A stretch of 64,000 nt of DNA, from positions 62,001 through 126,000 of the forward strand of contig NZ_SELP01000003.1 of assembly GCF_004145845.1 (NCBI RefSeq), read 5' to 3'. The notes beneath the pieces are model-generated. The model had not been told where the DNA came from and did no database searches. It saw nothing but the letters and a program-made list of their open reading frames with translations. Of the stretch, positions 8,244-16,135 are shown piece after piece. Origin of the DNA: Loktanella sp. IMCC34160. Its GTDB lineage: Bacteria > Pseudomonadota > Alphaproteobacteria > Rhodobacterales > Rhodobacteraceae. A program made the position numbers and the translations under genes. Numbering within the stretch: the first letter of the stretch is position 1; each line of letters opens with the position of its first letter.

Positions 8244-10691
8244 TCAGGCCCGCAGTCTTTCGTTTTCAGGGTCCCATAGGGGGGCGTCGGGCTGCACCAC
8301 GGCACGTCTGCGTTCGCCGTAGATTTCCACCTCGACCTCGGTACCAGGGACCGCCAGGTCGGTGCGCAGCATCCCCAGCGCGACCGAGGCGCCAATCCGG
8401 TAGCCCCAGCCGCCAGAGGTGGTTTCGCCGACGATCTTCCCATCATGCCAAAGCGTGGACATATAGGGCGCGTCGCAATCACCCGCATCGACGATCAGGG
8501 TCACGAACCGTTTCTTCGATCCTTGCTGCGCCTCGTTCATCAGGGCGGCCTTGCCCGGGAAGTCCTGTGGCTTGTCCAGCTTCACGAAGCGGTCCAGCCC
8601 CCCTTCGAACAGGGTGTAGTCGGTCGACAGGTCGCCCTTCCACGCGCGATAGCCCTTTTCCAGACGCAGGCTGTTGAGCGCCCACATGCCGAAGGGTTTC
8701 GCGCCGCCCGCCAGAACCGCGTCGTAGATCGCGGGCATGTCTTCGTTCTCGGCATGGATTTCCCAGCCCAGTTCGCCGGTGAAGGACACCCGGATCAGAA
8801 AGGCCTTTTTGCCCGCAACGGTGGCGTGCTGATGCGTCAGCCAGCCCATCGACAGGTCGGCGTCTGTGATCCCCGACAGGATCTCGCGCGATTTCGGGCC
8901 AGCGACGATTAGACAATCCCGCTCGGTCGTGGTTTCGCGCACGGTAACGCCCGCCGGAACCGACCGACGGATCAGTTCGCCATCGTGCCATTGGGCGGTT
9001 GCGGCGGTGATCAGGACAAAGCTGTTCTCTTCCAGCCGAATGCAGGACAGTTCGGTCAGTATCCGGCCGCGCACATCCGCGACATAGACAAGGTTCATCC
9101 GCCCGACCTTGGGCAGGCCGCCGGTCACGAAACCGCGCAGCCATTCATCCGCGCCCTCGCCCTGCACCCAGAACCGGGAAAAGCCGGGCAGGTCCAACAC
9201 GCCGCAGTGGTCGCGCACCGCCTCGCATTCTTCCTTGATGCGCTGTTCCCACGGGCCAGACCGACCCCATGTGTGGGTCGACGCTTCGCTGGTGTCGTCG
9301 CCGGGCTGGGCGAACCAATTGGCCCGTTCCCACCCGTTATAGGCGCCCATCACGCCGCCCAGCGCCTTGACCTTATCGTGGACCGGGGACAGCTTGCGAT
9401 CCGGCGCGGCGGGCCAGCGGTGCCACGGGAAATGCATGGCGTATTCGTTGCCATAGACCTCCATCCCCTTTTCCACGCAATATTCGTGGTCGGTGTAATC
9501 GGTGTAACGGCGCGGATCGCAGGACCACATATCCCATTCGGTGTGACCGTCGACGATCCATTCGGCCAACACCTTGCCCGCGCCGCCGCCCTGCGCGATG
9601 CCAAACGTGAAGACGCAGGCCTCGAACGCGTTCTTGACGCCGGGCATCGGCCCGATCAGGGGCAGCCCGTCGGGGGCGTAGGGGATCGGGCCGTTGATGA
9701 CCCGCGATACACCGGCGGTGCCCAAGGTCGGAACCCGTTCCATCGCGTCGGTGACGATATCCTCGATCCGGTCCAGATCGTCGTTCCAAAGCTGGAAACT
9801 AAAATCGTCCGGCATCGGATCGTATTCGTCGATCCAATGGGCGCGGCAGTTGGGTTCATAGGGGCCAAGGTTGAACCCGTGCTTTTCCTGCCGGAGGTAA
9901 TAGGACACGTCCACGTCGCGCAGCAGCGGCAGCTTCTTGCCCGTCGCCTTGGTGTGGGCCTCGATCTCAGGGATTTCCTCGGACAGCAGATACTGATGGC
10001 TCATCACCATCATCGGCACGGTGCGCCCGCCATAGGGCTTGAACCACTCGCCAACCCGCTGGGCGTAGTAGCCCGCGGCGTTGACCACATAGTCACATTC
10101 GATGTCGCCCTTGTCCGTATGGACAATCCAGCTGTCGTCGTCCTTTTGGGTGACGCCGGTTGCGGGGCAGAAGCGCAGAATCTTCGCGCCCATGTCCCGC
10201 GCGCCCTTGGCCAGCGCCTGCGTCAGCTGCGCCGGGTCGATATCCCCATCGTTCGGGTCATACAGCGCGCCGACCAGATCGTGGGTTTCGATGAAGGGAT
10301 ACCGTTCCTTGACCTCGTCCGGCGTCAGGATCTCAAGGTTCATGCCCTGTTGCAGACCCATGCCTTTGGCCCGTTCGAATTCCTGCATCCGTTCCTTTGA
10401 ATGCGCCAGACGGATCGACCCGGTCTGGTGGTAGTTCATTGGGTAATCAACCTCGGCCCCCAGCCGCGCATAAAGCTCGGTCGAGTAGCGCTGCATGTTC
10501 ATCACGGCCCAGGAGGTTGAAAAGGTCGGCACGTTGCCCGCCGCGTGCCAGGTCGACCCGGCGGTCAGTTCGTTCTTTTCCAGCAGGACACAGTCGGTCC
10601 AGCCCGCCTTGGCAAGGTGATACAGCGACGAAGTCCCCACGACCCCGCCCCCGATGATGACAACGCGCGCCTTTGTCGGAAAATCTGACAT
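8244..10691 (-). CDS. dimethylglycine/sarcosine dehydrogenase-like flavoprotein (DAO + GcvT domains), paralogue 2
   Basis: This protein has the same architecture and almost the same length as its neighbour. It has an N-terminal FAD-binding GGGVVGTSSLYHLAKAGW, the AGSTWHAAG block with candidate FAD-linking H49, and a C-terminal GcvT-like folate-binding region (SFTGELGWEIH, LRLEKGYRAWKGDL). The ATG at 10691 is preceded by GGGAG and starts 10 bp after the GFA gene, so an in-frame upstream extension is unlikely to be translated. It should oxidise a methylated glycine with transfer of the one-carbon unit to folate. The two paralogues differ widely in sequence and probably act on different substrates or successive demethylation steps. 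Confidence 0.88.
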   Translation of the reverse strand: MSDFPTKARVVIIGGGVVGTSSLYHLAKAGWTDCVLLEKNELTAGSTWHAAGNVPTFSTSWAVMNMQRYSTELYARLGAEVDYPMNYHQTGSIRLAHSKERMQEFERAKGMGLQQGMNLEILTPDEVKERYPFIETHDLVGALYDPNDGDIDPAQLTQALAKGARDMGAKILRFCPATGVTQKDDDSWIVHTDKGDIECDYVVNAAGYYAQRVGEWFKPYGGRTVPMMVMSHQYLLSEEIPEIEAHTKATGKKLPLLRDVDVSYYLRQEKHGFNLGPYEPNCRAHWIDEYDPMPDDFSFQLWNDDLDRIEDIVTDAMERVPTLGTAGVSRVINGPIPYAPDGLPLIGPMPGVKNAFEACVFTFGIAQGGGAGKVLAEWIVDGHTEWDMWSCDPRRYTDYTDHEYCVEKGMEVYGNEYAMHFPWHRWPAAPDRKLSPVHDKVKALGGVMGAYNGWERANWFAQPGDDTSEASTHTWGRSGPWEQRIKEECEAVRDHCGVLDLPGFSRFWVQGEGADEWLRGFVTGGLPKVGRMNLVYVADVRGRILTELSCIRLEENSFVLITAATAQWHDGELIRRSVPAGVTVRETTTERDCLIVAGPKSREILSGITDADLSMGWLTHQHATVAGKKAFLIRVSFTGELGWEIHAENEDMPAIYDAVLAGGAKPFGMWALNSLRLEKGYRAWKGDLSTDYTLFEGGLDRFVKLDKPQDFPGKAALMNEAQQGSKKRFVTLIVDAGDCDAPYMSTLWHDGKIVGETTSGGWGYRIGASVALGMLRTDLAVPGTEVEVEIYGERRRAVVQPDAPLWDPENERLRA

Positions 10692-10701
10692 CTCTGTCTC
10701 C

Positions 10702-11088
10702 CTAGTATTTCTCGATCTGGTCGGCGCCATCCGCGCCGATGGAATAGTAGTCGCCCTTGTCTGCGACAAAGATGTGCCGGGTCAGGGTCAGCCCTGTGGG
10801 TTCATCGACTGCCCCGGCCGCGATGTTGATCGTGGCCTCGCCCTTCATCTGGTAGAACAGGCTGGACCCGCAGGTGTTGCAGAACCCGCGCTTTGCCCAG
10901 TCAGAGCTTTCGAACCATGACAGCCCGCCATCGCGGCTGAATGTCAGGTCGGCGAGCGGGACATGAAATGCCGCCCAGACATGGCCGCTGGTCTTGCGGC
11001 ATTGGGAACAATGGCAGGCCGTGACCTTTTCCGGCCCATCGGGGAAGGAAAACGCGACAGAGCCGCAAAGGCAGGATCCGGTCTTCAT
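10702..11088 (-). CDS. GFA/CENP-V family zinc protein
   Basis: This small 128-residue protein has the GFA signature: CLCG near the N-terminus, CHCSQCRK at about 25-32, and a later CNTCGSSLF. These cysteines should coordinate zinc. The family is named for glutathione-dependent formaldehyde activation, although that catalytic role is disputed. The position just before two DMG-dehydrogenase-like genes, whose chemistry can release formaldehyde, makes a role in one-carbon handling plausible. It lies 13 bp after the regulator gene and 10 bp before the flavoprotein gene. Confidence 0.85.
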   Translation of the reverse strand: MKTGSCLCGSVAFSFPDGPEKVTACHCSQCRKTSGHVWAAFHVPLADLTFSRDGGLSWFESSDWAKRGFCNTCGSSLFYQMKGEATINIAAGAVDEPTGLTLTRHIFVADKGDYYSIGADGADQIEKY

Positions 11089-11101
11089 GACACCTCCGGT
11101 T

Positions 11102-11674
11102 TCAATAAACGGGCGGGGCGATCACCCAGATCGCCACAGCCGGTTCGTCATAGGGGTTTTCCCAGCGATGCGGTTCGCCCCGGATCCGGAAACTGTCGCC
11201 CGGACCCACGGTAAAGCGGCGCCCATCAATCACCACGTCAAGCCGGCCCGAGATGACATAAGCCACCTCTTGCGTCGGGCGGGTCACGGTCTCGCCAATG
11301 CTGGAATGGGCGGCAAAGGTCGAATGGACCATCTCGAAGTCGTCGGTCAGGTCCGGTGACAGAAGTTCTTCGATCAACCCGGCCTCGCCCGACCCGATCG
11401 GACGGCGCGCACCCTTGCGCACGATGACCCCGGCCTCCGCTGCCGGGGCATTCGACTGGCCGAACAGGATCGACATGGGCACATCGAAGGCCCGCGCGAT
11501 CCGCCGCAGATCATCGACCGAGGGTTGGGACATATCCCTTTCGACTTGGCTGACCCAGCCGACCGAGCGGCCCAGCGCATCGGCAAGCGCCTGCAACGTG
11601 ATCCCACGCGCCTTGCGCAGGGCACGAATATCGGCCCCGAGCGTTCGGCTGTTGGGTGGCACCTGATGTTGCAC
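11102..11674 (-). CDS. XRE-family regulator with C-terminal cupin domain
   Basis: It has an N-terminal helix-turn-helix (RALRKARGITLQALADALGR, then SVGWVSQVERDMSQPS) and a C-terminal cupin barrel (EVAYVISGRLDVVIDG, PGDSFRIRGEPHRWENP). Regulators of this type bind a small ligand in the cupin and control amine or amino-acid catabolism. No ATG precedes the HTH. An upstream GTG at 11749 would read through a clear operator-like repeat, so I chose GTG 11674, giving 190 residues. The start is uncertain because its SD is weak. It heads the GFA/flavoprotein operon and is probably autoregulated. Confidence 0.85.
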   Translation of the reverse strand: MQHQVPPNSRTLGADIRALRKARGITLQALADALGRSVGWVSQVERDMSQPSVDDLRRIARAFDVPMSILFGQSNAPAAEAGVIVRKGARRPIGSGEAGLIEELLSPDLTDDFEMVHSTFAAHSSIGETVTRPTQEVAYVISGRLDVVIDGRRFTVGPGDSFRIRGEPHRWENPYDEPAVAIWVIAPPVY

Positions 11675-11683
11675 GGGCGACTC

Positions 11684-11751
11684 GCGTGAAAAATTCGCTT
11701 CGTTTTTCACGCTGCCACGGTTGCGTGAAAAATCAAAGCAAAATTTCACGC
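11684..11751 (-). promoter_or_regulatory. double palindromic operator at the head of the XRE-cupin/GFA/flavoprotein operon
   Basis: Four half-sites form two palindromes of identical geometry. One is GCGTGAAA (11684-11691)-N13-TTTCACGC (11705-11712); the other is GCGTGAAA (11723-11730)-N13-TTTCACGC (11744-11751). The units repeat with a 39-bp period. In the first palindrome the arms extend to 10 bp (GCGTGAAAAA/TTTTTCACGC). The array sits between msrC and the regulator coding region. The most economical reading is binding of the adjacent XRE-cupin protein, but this is not shown. Confidence 0.7.
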
Positions 11752-11761
11752 ACCTGGTGAA

Positions 11762-12214
11762 TCAGCGGCCGAAGACCATCGTCAGGATGGCGGACAGCCC
11801 GGCAACGTCCGCATCATCGAAAGCGTCGGGCTGATCACTGTCGATATCAAGGACCGCCAGAAGCCGCCCGTTGCCGTCCCGCACCGGCAGGACGATCTCG
11901 GACCGGGTCGAGGACGCGCAGGCGATGTGACCGGGAAAGGCATCCACATCCGGGACCAGCTGCACCTCTCCGGTGCGGGCGCAGGCACCACAGACCCCGC
12001 GCGAAAACGGGATCGTCAGGCAACCGTGCCCGCCTTGATAGGGCCCGATCTTCAGAAGTTCGGGCCCGACCACGCGGTAGAACCCGGTCCAGTCGAACCG
12101 GTCGTCGGCGTGATGCAATTCGCAGGCCAATGTCGCCATCAGCGCGACCTCATCCGTCTCGCCCTCCACCAGCGCGGCAATCGCCTTGGACATCTCCGCA
12201 TAGTCGATGCGCAT
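11762..12214 (-). CDS. msrC: free methionine-(R)-sulfoxide reductase (GAF domain)
   Basis: It reduces free methionine-R-sulfoxide, an antioxidant function in the cytoplasm. The 150-residue single GAF domain carries the family's three cysteines as C65, C75 and C99. Their 10- and 24-residue spacing is the same as C84, C94 and C118 of the E. coli enzyme. Characteristic blocks include IPFSRGVCG, VPDVDAFPGHIACAS and RSEIVLPV. The gene starts 3 bp after the thiolase stop codon, so the two are probably co-transcribed. Confidence 0.92.
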   Translation of the reverse strand: MRIDYAEMSKAIAALVEGETDEVALMATLACELHHADDRFDWTGFYRVVGPELLKIGPYQGGHGCLTIPFSRGVCGACARTGEVQLVPDVDAFPGHIACASSTRSEIVLPVRDGNGRLLAVLDIDSDQPDAFDDADVAGLSAILTMVFGR

Positions 12215-12217
12215 GGG

Positions 12218-13372
12218 TCAGACCCGTTCGATGGCGATGGCCGTGCCTTCGCCACCGCCGATACAGATCGCGGCGACGCCCCGCTTCAGCCCCCGCGCCT
12301 CGAGCGCGTGAAGCAGGGTAACGATGATCCGGGCGCCCGACGCGCCAATCGGGTGGCCCAGCGCACAGGCCCCGCCGTTGACGTTCACCACGTCGCGCGG
12401 CAACCCCATTTCCCGCATGAAGGCCATGGGAACGACGGCGAAGGCCTCGTTCACTTCCCACAGGTCCACGTCGGACACGGACCAGCCGATCCGGTCCAGC
12501 AGTTTTCGTGCGGCTGGAACCGGCGCCGTGGTGAACCAGCCCGGTGCCTGCGCATAGCTGGCGTGACCAAGAATACGGGCGCGGGCATGGCCCGCATCGG
12601 ACGACAGGACCAACGCCGCCGCCCCATCGGAAATAGAGCTGGAGTTGGCGGCCGTGACGGTCCCCCCTTCGCGAAAGGCCGGCCGCAGCGTCGGGATCTT
12701 TTCCGGCCGCGCCTTGCCCGGCTGTTCATCGACCGAAATGACCTGCTCGCCGGTGCGGGAATGAACAGTGACCGGGGCGATTTCGGCCTTGAAGGCGCCG
12801 GTACGTTCAGCATCCAGCGCGTTGGACAGCGACCCGATGGCATATTGGTCCTGATCCTCGCGGGTGAACTGGAAATGTTCGGCGCAATCCTCGGCGAATG
12901 TGCCCATCAGCCGGCCCTTGTCATAGGCATCTTCCAGCCCGTCCAGGAACATGTGGTCGATCACCTGACCGTGGCCCAGACGGGCCCCTCCGCGCATCTT
13001 GGGCAACAGGTAGGGCGCGTTCGACATGCTTTCCATGCCGCCTGCGACGATGGTTTCGGCCCCGCCCAGCGCGATCTGGTCACAGCCCATCATCACGGCC
13101 TTCATCCCCGATCCGCACATCTTGTTCAGGGTGGTTGCCGGAACGCTTTCGCCCAACCCCGCCTTGAACCCGGCCTGCCGGGCGGGCGCCTGCCCCTGCC
13201 CCGCGGGCAGCACACAGCCCATGATCAACTCGTCCACCTGCGGGTTGCCGCTGCGGGTCAGGGCGGCGCGAATGGCTGTTCCACCCAGATCGGCCGCAGA
13301 CACCGGCCCAAGTTCCCCCTGAAGCCCACCCATCGGGGTACGCGCACTGCCGCAAATATAGACTGGTCGCAT
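12218..13372 (-). CDS. acetyl-CoA acetyltransferase (thiolase), copy 1
   Basis: This is a type II-like thiolase that condenses or cleaves acyl-CoA and acetyl-CoA. The 384 residues contain the nucleophile C86 in NKMCGSGM, H340 in the [10 protein letters not shown] block and C370 in CIGGGEGTA. The start is ATG 13372 with a strong SD (CGGAGG); an in-frame upstream extension lacks thiolase-like sequence. Biosynthetic (acetoacetyl-CoA for polyhydroxybutyrate or mevalonate) and degradative roles cannot be separated. A second thiolase lies at 31904-33079. Downstream is msrC. Confidence 0.93.
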   Translation of the reverse strand: MRPVYICGSARTPMGGLQGELGPVSAADLGGTAIRAALTRSGNPQVDELIMGCVLPAGQGQAPARQAGFKAGLGESVPATTLNKMCGSGMKAVMMGCDQIALGGAETIVAGGMESMSNAPYLLPKMRGGARLGHGQVIDHMFLDGLEDAYDKGRLMGTFAEDCAEHFQFTREDQDQYAIGSLSNALDAERTGAFKAEIAPVTVHSRTGEQVISVDEQPGKARPEKIPTLRPAFREGGTVTAANSSSISDGAAALVLSSDAGHARARILGHASYAQAPGWFTTAPVPAARKLLDRIGWSVSDVDLWEVNEAFAVVPMAFMREMGLPRDVVNVNGGACALGHPIGASGARIIVTLLHALEARGLKRGVAAICIGGGEGTAIAIERV

Positions 13373-13760
13373 GGTTGATCCTCCGTTTGGGCGCAGATTG
13401 GCCCGTTCTTCGGGAATGTGCAATCGCCCCGAAAACGCCCAGATTGCTCCACGGGTGCGCCCCGAATCCCGGCCATCTTCCGCCTGTAGCTGCAAAAAGC
13501 TTCCCTCGGCGCCGCGTAGTCTAAGCCCCCACCCAGTTGCGTGGCGTCGAGGTACCTTGCTTGCGCTCACAACCGTTGGTCAGCTGCCCGTTCCTAGGGA
13601 ACGCGGCGCGCGGTCTGCACGTGCCTCCCCCACGGCCATGATCATGCCTTGGCGCACGAGAAGGCACAGCGAAATAGCAGCTTGTATGGCGATGGGGACG
13701 ATGAATTTGCCGCGCAGGACAACGCTTCCCGGCGGTCGGGCCAGATCGCGCCTGACGCGG
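13373..13760. other. 388-bp stretch with no supported gene
   Basis: It lies between the thiolase start and the hspQ stop. Long open frames occur on both strands, but their translations are Arg/Pro-rich and resemble GC-bias artefacts. One minus-strand frame (about 13590-13755) encodes a hydrophobic stretch FIVPIAIQAAISLCLLV but has no ATG start before it. The thiolase promoter presumably lies in the part nearest 13373. No repeat or terminator was recognised. Confidence 0.5.
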
Positions 13761-14087
13761 CTAGTTCAGTTGGAAATGCAGCGGATATTGCCCGTCTTCA
13801 AACGGGCCAAACAGATCGTCAAGGTCCGGATGGCTTACCGGTTCGCCCGAATAGTCGGCGATCAGGTTCTGCTCGGACACATAGGCGACGTAGTAGCTCT
13901 GCTCGTTCTCAGCCAGCAAGTGATAGAACGGCTGATCCTTGGCCGGGCGGCTTTCCTCGGGGATCGCCTCGTACCATTCATCCGTGTTGGAAAAGATCGC
14001 ATCAACATCGAACACGACACCCCGAAACGGGTGCTTTCGGTGGCGAACCACCTGCCCAAGATGATATTTTGCGCGCGTTTTCAGCAT
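13761..14087 (-). CDS. hspQ: heat shock protein HspQ
   Basis: HspQ (YccV) is a small hemimethylated-DNA-binding-like protein. In enterobacteria it modulates Lon substrate delivery and DnaA stability. The protein opens with MLKTRAKYHLGQVVRHRKHPFRGVVFDVD, followed by the family blocks YHLLAENEQSYYVAYVSEQNL and YPLHFQLN at the C-terminus. I chose ATG 14087 (108 residues) over an immediately preceding TTG. The next gene upstream is divergent. Confidence 0.92.
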   Translation of the reverse strand: MLKTRAKYHLGQVVRHRKHPFRGVVFDVDAIFSNTDEWYEAIPEESRPAKDQPFYHLLAENEQSYYVAYVSEQNLIADYSGEPVSHPDLDDLFGPFEDGQYPLHFQLN

Positions 14088-14163
14088 CAAAATATGGCCC
14101 CCAAAGCCAATCTAACTGTTCCGCACCCGGTTTGTCCACGAACCCAGCCCCGATTCTCGGGAA

Positions 14164-14200
14164 ACAGTCTGTGGAACACAAGCCTACAGTCTGTCCACAG
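14164..14200. repeat. short direct and inverted repeats with DnaA-box-like cores upstream of hspQ
   Basis: ACAGTCTGT occurs at 14164-14172 and again at 14186-14194, 22 bp apart. CTGTGGA (14169-14175) and TCCACAG (14194-14200) are an inverted pair. The GTCCACA-like cores resemble DnaA boxes (TTATCCACA) but none is a perfect match. They lie between the divergent hspQ and lipoprotein genes. Confidence 0.35.
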
Positions 14201-14253
14201 CCCCCGGCCCTGACCTTCGGCAAATCAACGCTCATGTTCTTCTGAAAACCCCG

Positions 14254-14282
14254 TTTCCAGTTTGCCTATGATCCGCTAGAAT
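14254..14282 (+). promoter_or_regulatory. possible promoter of the transglycosylase-like lipoprotein gene
   Basis: TTTCCA (14254-14259) is separated by 17 bp from TAGAAT (14277-14282), 28 bp before the ATG. The spacing is right and the -10 is good, but the -35 is only partial. Confidence 0.4.
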
Positions 14283-14310
14283 TGGACAAAACAAAGAAAG
14301 CGAGAGGCAG

Positions 14311-14901
14311 ATGAGTAGATTCTTCCTCGCACTGATGGTAGTTGCAGCCCTTGGAAGCTGCGGCGAACGGCAAGGCTCCGCCCCGCGGGATCTTGACAAC
14401 GCCTGCGCGATCCTGCGCGAACGGCCGGAATATGTGCGCGAACTCAGACAGGCGGAACGCAACTGGGGCGTCAAACCCCATGTCCTGATGGCGATGATCT
14501 ATCAGGAAAGCAAATTCATCGCCAACAACCGAACCCCGCACCAATACGCGCTTGGCGTCATCCCGGTCGGTCGTCAATCCTCGGCCTTTGGCTATGCTCA
14601 GGCACTGGACGGCACGTGGGATGAATACCGGCGCAAGCACGGTGGCATGGGCGCGCGGCGGGACGACTTTGGCGACGCGACCGATTTTATGGGCTGGTAC
14701 ATGGAACAGACGGTCGAGGAGACGGGTCTGGGCATGAATGACACCCGCGGCCAGTATCTGGCTTATCACGAAGGGCGGACAGGATACCTGCGCGGCAGCT
14801 ATCGCGGGAAAAGCTGGCTTGTCAGGATCGCGGACGAGGTTGCGGCGCGCGCCATCGTCTATGAACGGCAGATCGCCAGTTGCCGGGGTGTCCGGATCTG
14901 A
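14311..14901 (+). CDS. lipoprotein with transglycosylase SLT-like domain
   Basis: The 196-residue precursor begins with a lipoprotein signal ending in ALGSC, with C17 as the lipidated residue, so it should be membrane-anchored in the envelope. The mature part resembles the lysozyme-like fold of lytic transglycosylases. It has MAMIYQESKF with candidate catalytic E66, then FGYAQALDGTWDEYRR and YLAYHEGRTGYLRGSYRGKSWL. It probably cleaves peptidoglycan glycan strands; activity is inferred. The ATG follows GAGAGG. A bidirectional terminator separates it from the convergent lolA. Confidence 0.82.
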   Translation: MSRFFLALMVVAALGSCGERQGSAPRDLDNACAILRERPEYVRELRQAERNWGVKPHVLMAMIYQESKFIANNRTPHQYALGVIPVGRQSSAFGYAQALDGTWDEYRRKHGGMGARRDDFGDATDFMGWYMEQTVEETGLGMNDTRGQYLAYHEGRTGYLRGSYRGKSWLVRIADEVAARAIVYERQIASCRGVRI

Positions 14902-14905
14902 CATG

Positions 14906-14936
14906 AAAAAAGGGCGCCCCTCGGCGCCCTTTCTTT
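14906..14936. terminator. bidirectional intrinsic terminator between the lipoprotein gene and lolA
   Basis: The stem GGGCGCC (14912-14918) / GGCGCCC (14923-14929) has loop CCTC. An A run lies 5' (14906-14911) and TTTCTTTT lies 3', so either strand gives a GC stem followed by a U tract. Confidence 0.9.
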
Positions 14937-14948
14937 TCGGGGGTCAGG

Positions 14949-15560
14949 TCAGTTGGATGACCACCGTTGTTCTTCGGCTATGATGTTGAACAGGGCGTCA
15001 CGGATGCGCCCGCCAACCTGCATGTCGCCAAGGATCACCGTTGTTTCCCCCCCGGCGTCATCGGTAATGACCCATTGGCGCAACTGGACGGGCGAGCCAG
15101 TGAACACCAGTTTGATATTGCCGTACTCGGGGTGGTCCGGGTCCTGTGCCACGACATAGGTCGCGTTGCCTTCGTCCCCATGCGCCACGACCATCCGGGC
15201 ACGGCCCAGATTGACTTCACGCGCGAGGATGATGGACAGGGGCGTTTCGCTCAGCGGATAGCGATCCGGCCCGGTGTTCGACCGCGGATCAAAGACGGCA
15301 AGCGATCCACCGCCCGCGATGACAAGCGCCCGTTCGGGCGGATCGTATTCAAACCGGATGCGTCCGGGCCGCTTGATATAGATCGTGCCGGTGGAAATCG
15401 TGCCATCCGCGTTGATCTGGGTGAATTGCCCCTCTGCGGTCTGAAGCGAATTCAGATAGGCCGACAATTCCGACAATGGGATCGACTGGGCGAGTGCCTG
15501 CCCCCCCAGTGCGGCGAGCGCGATCGGCGCGGTCAAAAGAAATCTGCGAAACTTGTTCAT
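14949..15560 (-). CDS. lolA: outer-membrane lipoprotein carrier protein LolA
   Basis: LolA is the periplasmic chaperone that takes lipoproteins from LolCDE to the outer membrane. The precursor has a signal peptide (MNKFRRFLL, a hydrophobic core, then QALAQS). The body shows LolA-like blocks: YLNSLQTAEGQFTQINADG, GTIYIKRPGRIRFEYDPP and GGSLAVFDPRSN. I chose ATG 15560 with SD AAGGA, giving 203 residues. It is the last gene of the minus-strand run from the aminotransferase through ftsK; in many alphaproteobacteria lolA lies near ftsK. Confidence 0.92.
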   Translation of the reverse strand: MNKFRRFLLTAPIALAALGGQALAQSIPLSELSAYLNSLQTAEGQFTQINADGTISTGTIYIKRPGRIRFEYDPPERALVIAGGGSLAVFDPRSNTGPDRYPLSETPLSIILAREVNLGRARMVVAHGDEGNATYVVAQDPDHPEYGNIKLVFTGSPVQLRQWVITDDAGGETTVILGDMQVGGRIRDALFNIIAEEQRWSSN

Positions 15561-15671
15561 ATCTGGTCCTTCCGGAAACACGCGGCATTGCCTGCCTATC
15601 AGATGGGTCCTTCAGATCAGGAACCCAAGCGATAATCGATAACAACCCGGTCGTCAGCGAATAGCCGCACC

Positions 15672-16115
15672 TCAAACCTTGATGTCATAGGTGATCCACC
15701 CGGTCCGGTCGGCAAGCTGATCATAAAGCCCGCGCGCCCGGTAGTTGTTGTCGGCGGTGATCCAGCGGATCACGGACCAGCCGCGCGCCTTGCCTTCGTC
15801 CGATACCGCCTCGATCAGGGCGCGCGCCGCGCCGCTGCCCCTTGCCGCGGGATCGACGAACAGATCGTCCAGAAACCCACCCGTCGCGGCAGCAAGCGGC
15901 CGCGCAAAGGGTCGGAAATGGGCAAGGCCGATCACGTCACCGCCCTGCTCGGCCAGAAGACCGTCAACTTCGTGTCCGGGATCGTTGATCCATGACCAGA
16001 GCCGGTCCCGCATCTCTTGGGTCTGGGCCACCTGATAGAAATCTGCATAGCCGGAATAGAGTTCGTTCCAGCGCCCGCGATCAGCGGCGGTCGGTCGGCG
16101 GATTTGAAGAGCCAT
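15672..16115 (-). CDS. GNAT-family N-acetyltransferase
   Basis: This 147-residue single-domain protein has the acetyl-CoA-binding core FLDDLFVDPAARGSGAARALIEAV, followed by GWSVIRWITADNNYRARGLYDQL. These correspond to GNAT motifs A and B. The acceptor substrate is unknown. It lies 20 bp after the glycosyltransferase gene and 111 bp before lolA, in the same direction. Confidence 0.85.
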   Translation of the reverse strand: MALQIRRPTAADRGRWNELYSGYADFYQVAQTQEMRDRLWSWINDPGHEVDGLLAEQGGDVIGLAHFRPFARPLAAATGGFLDDLFVDPAARGSGAARALIEAVSDEGKARGWSVIRWITADNNYRARGLYDQLADRTGWITYDIKV

Positions 16116-16135
16116 GTGCAGTCCGTCTCAATCGT

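Noticed and set aside
13373-14213. 280-codon plus-strand open frame
   Set aside because: It runs antisense through hspQ and has no domain; the gene-free part was recorded as such instead.
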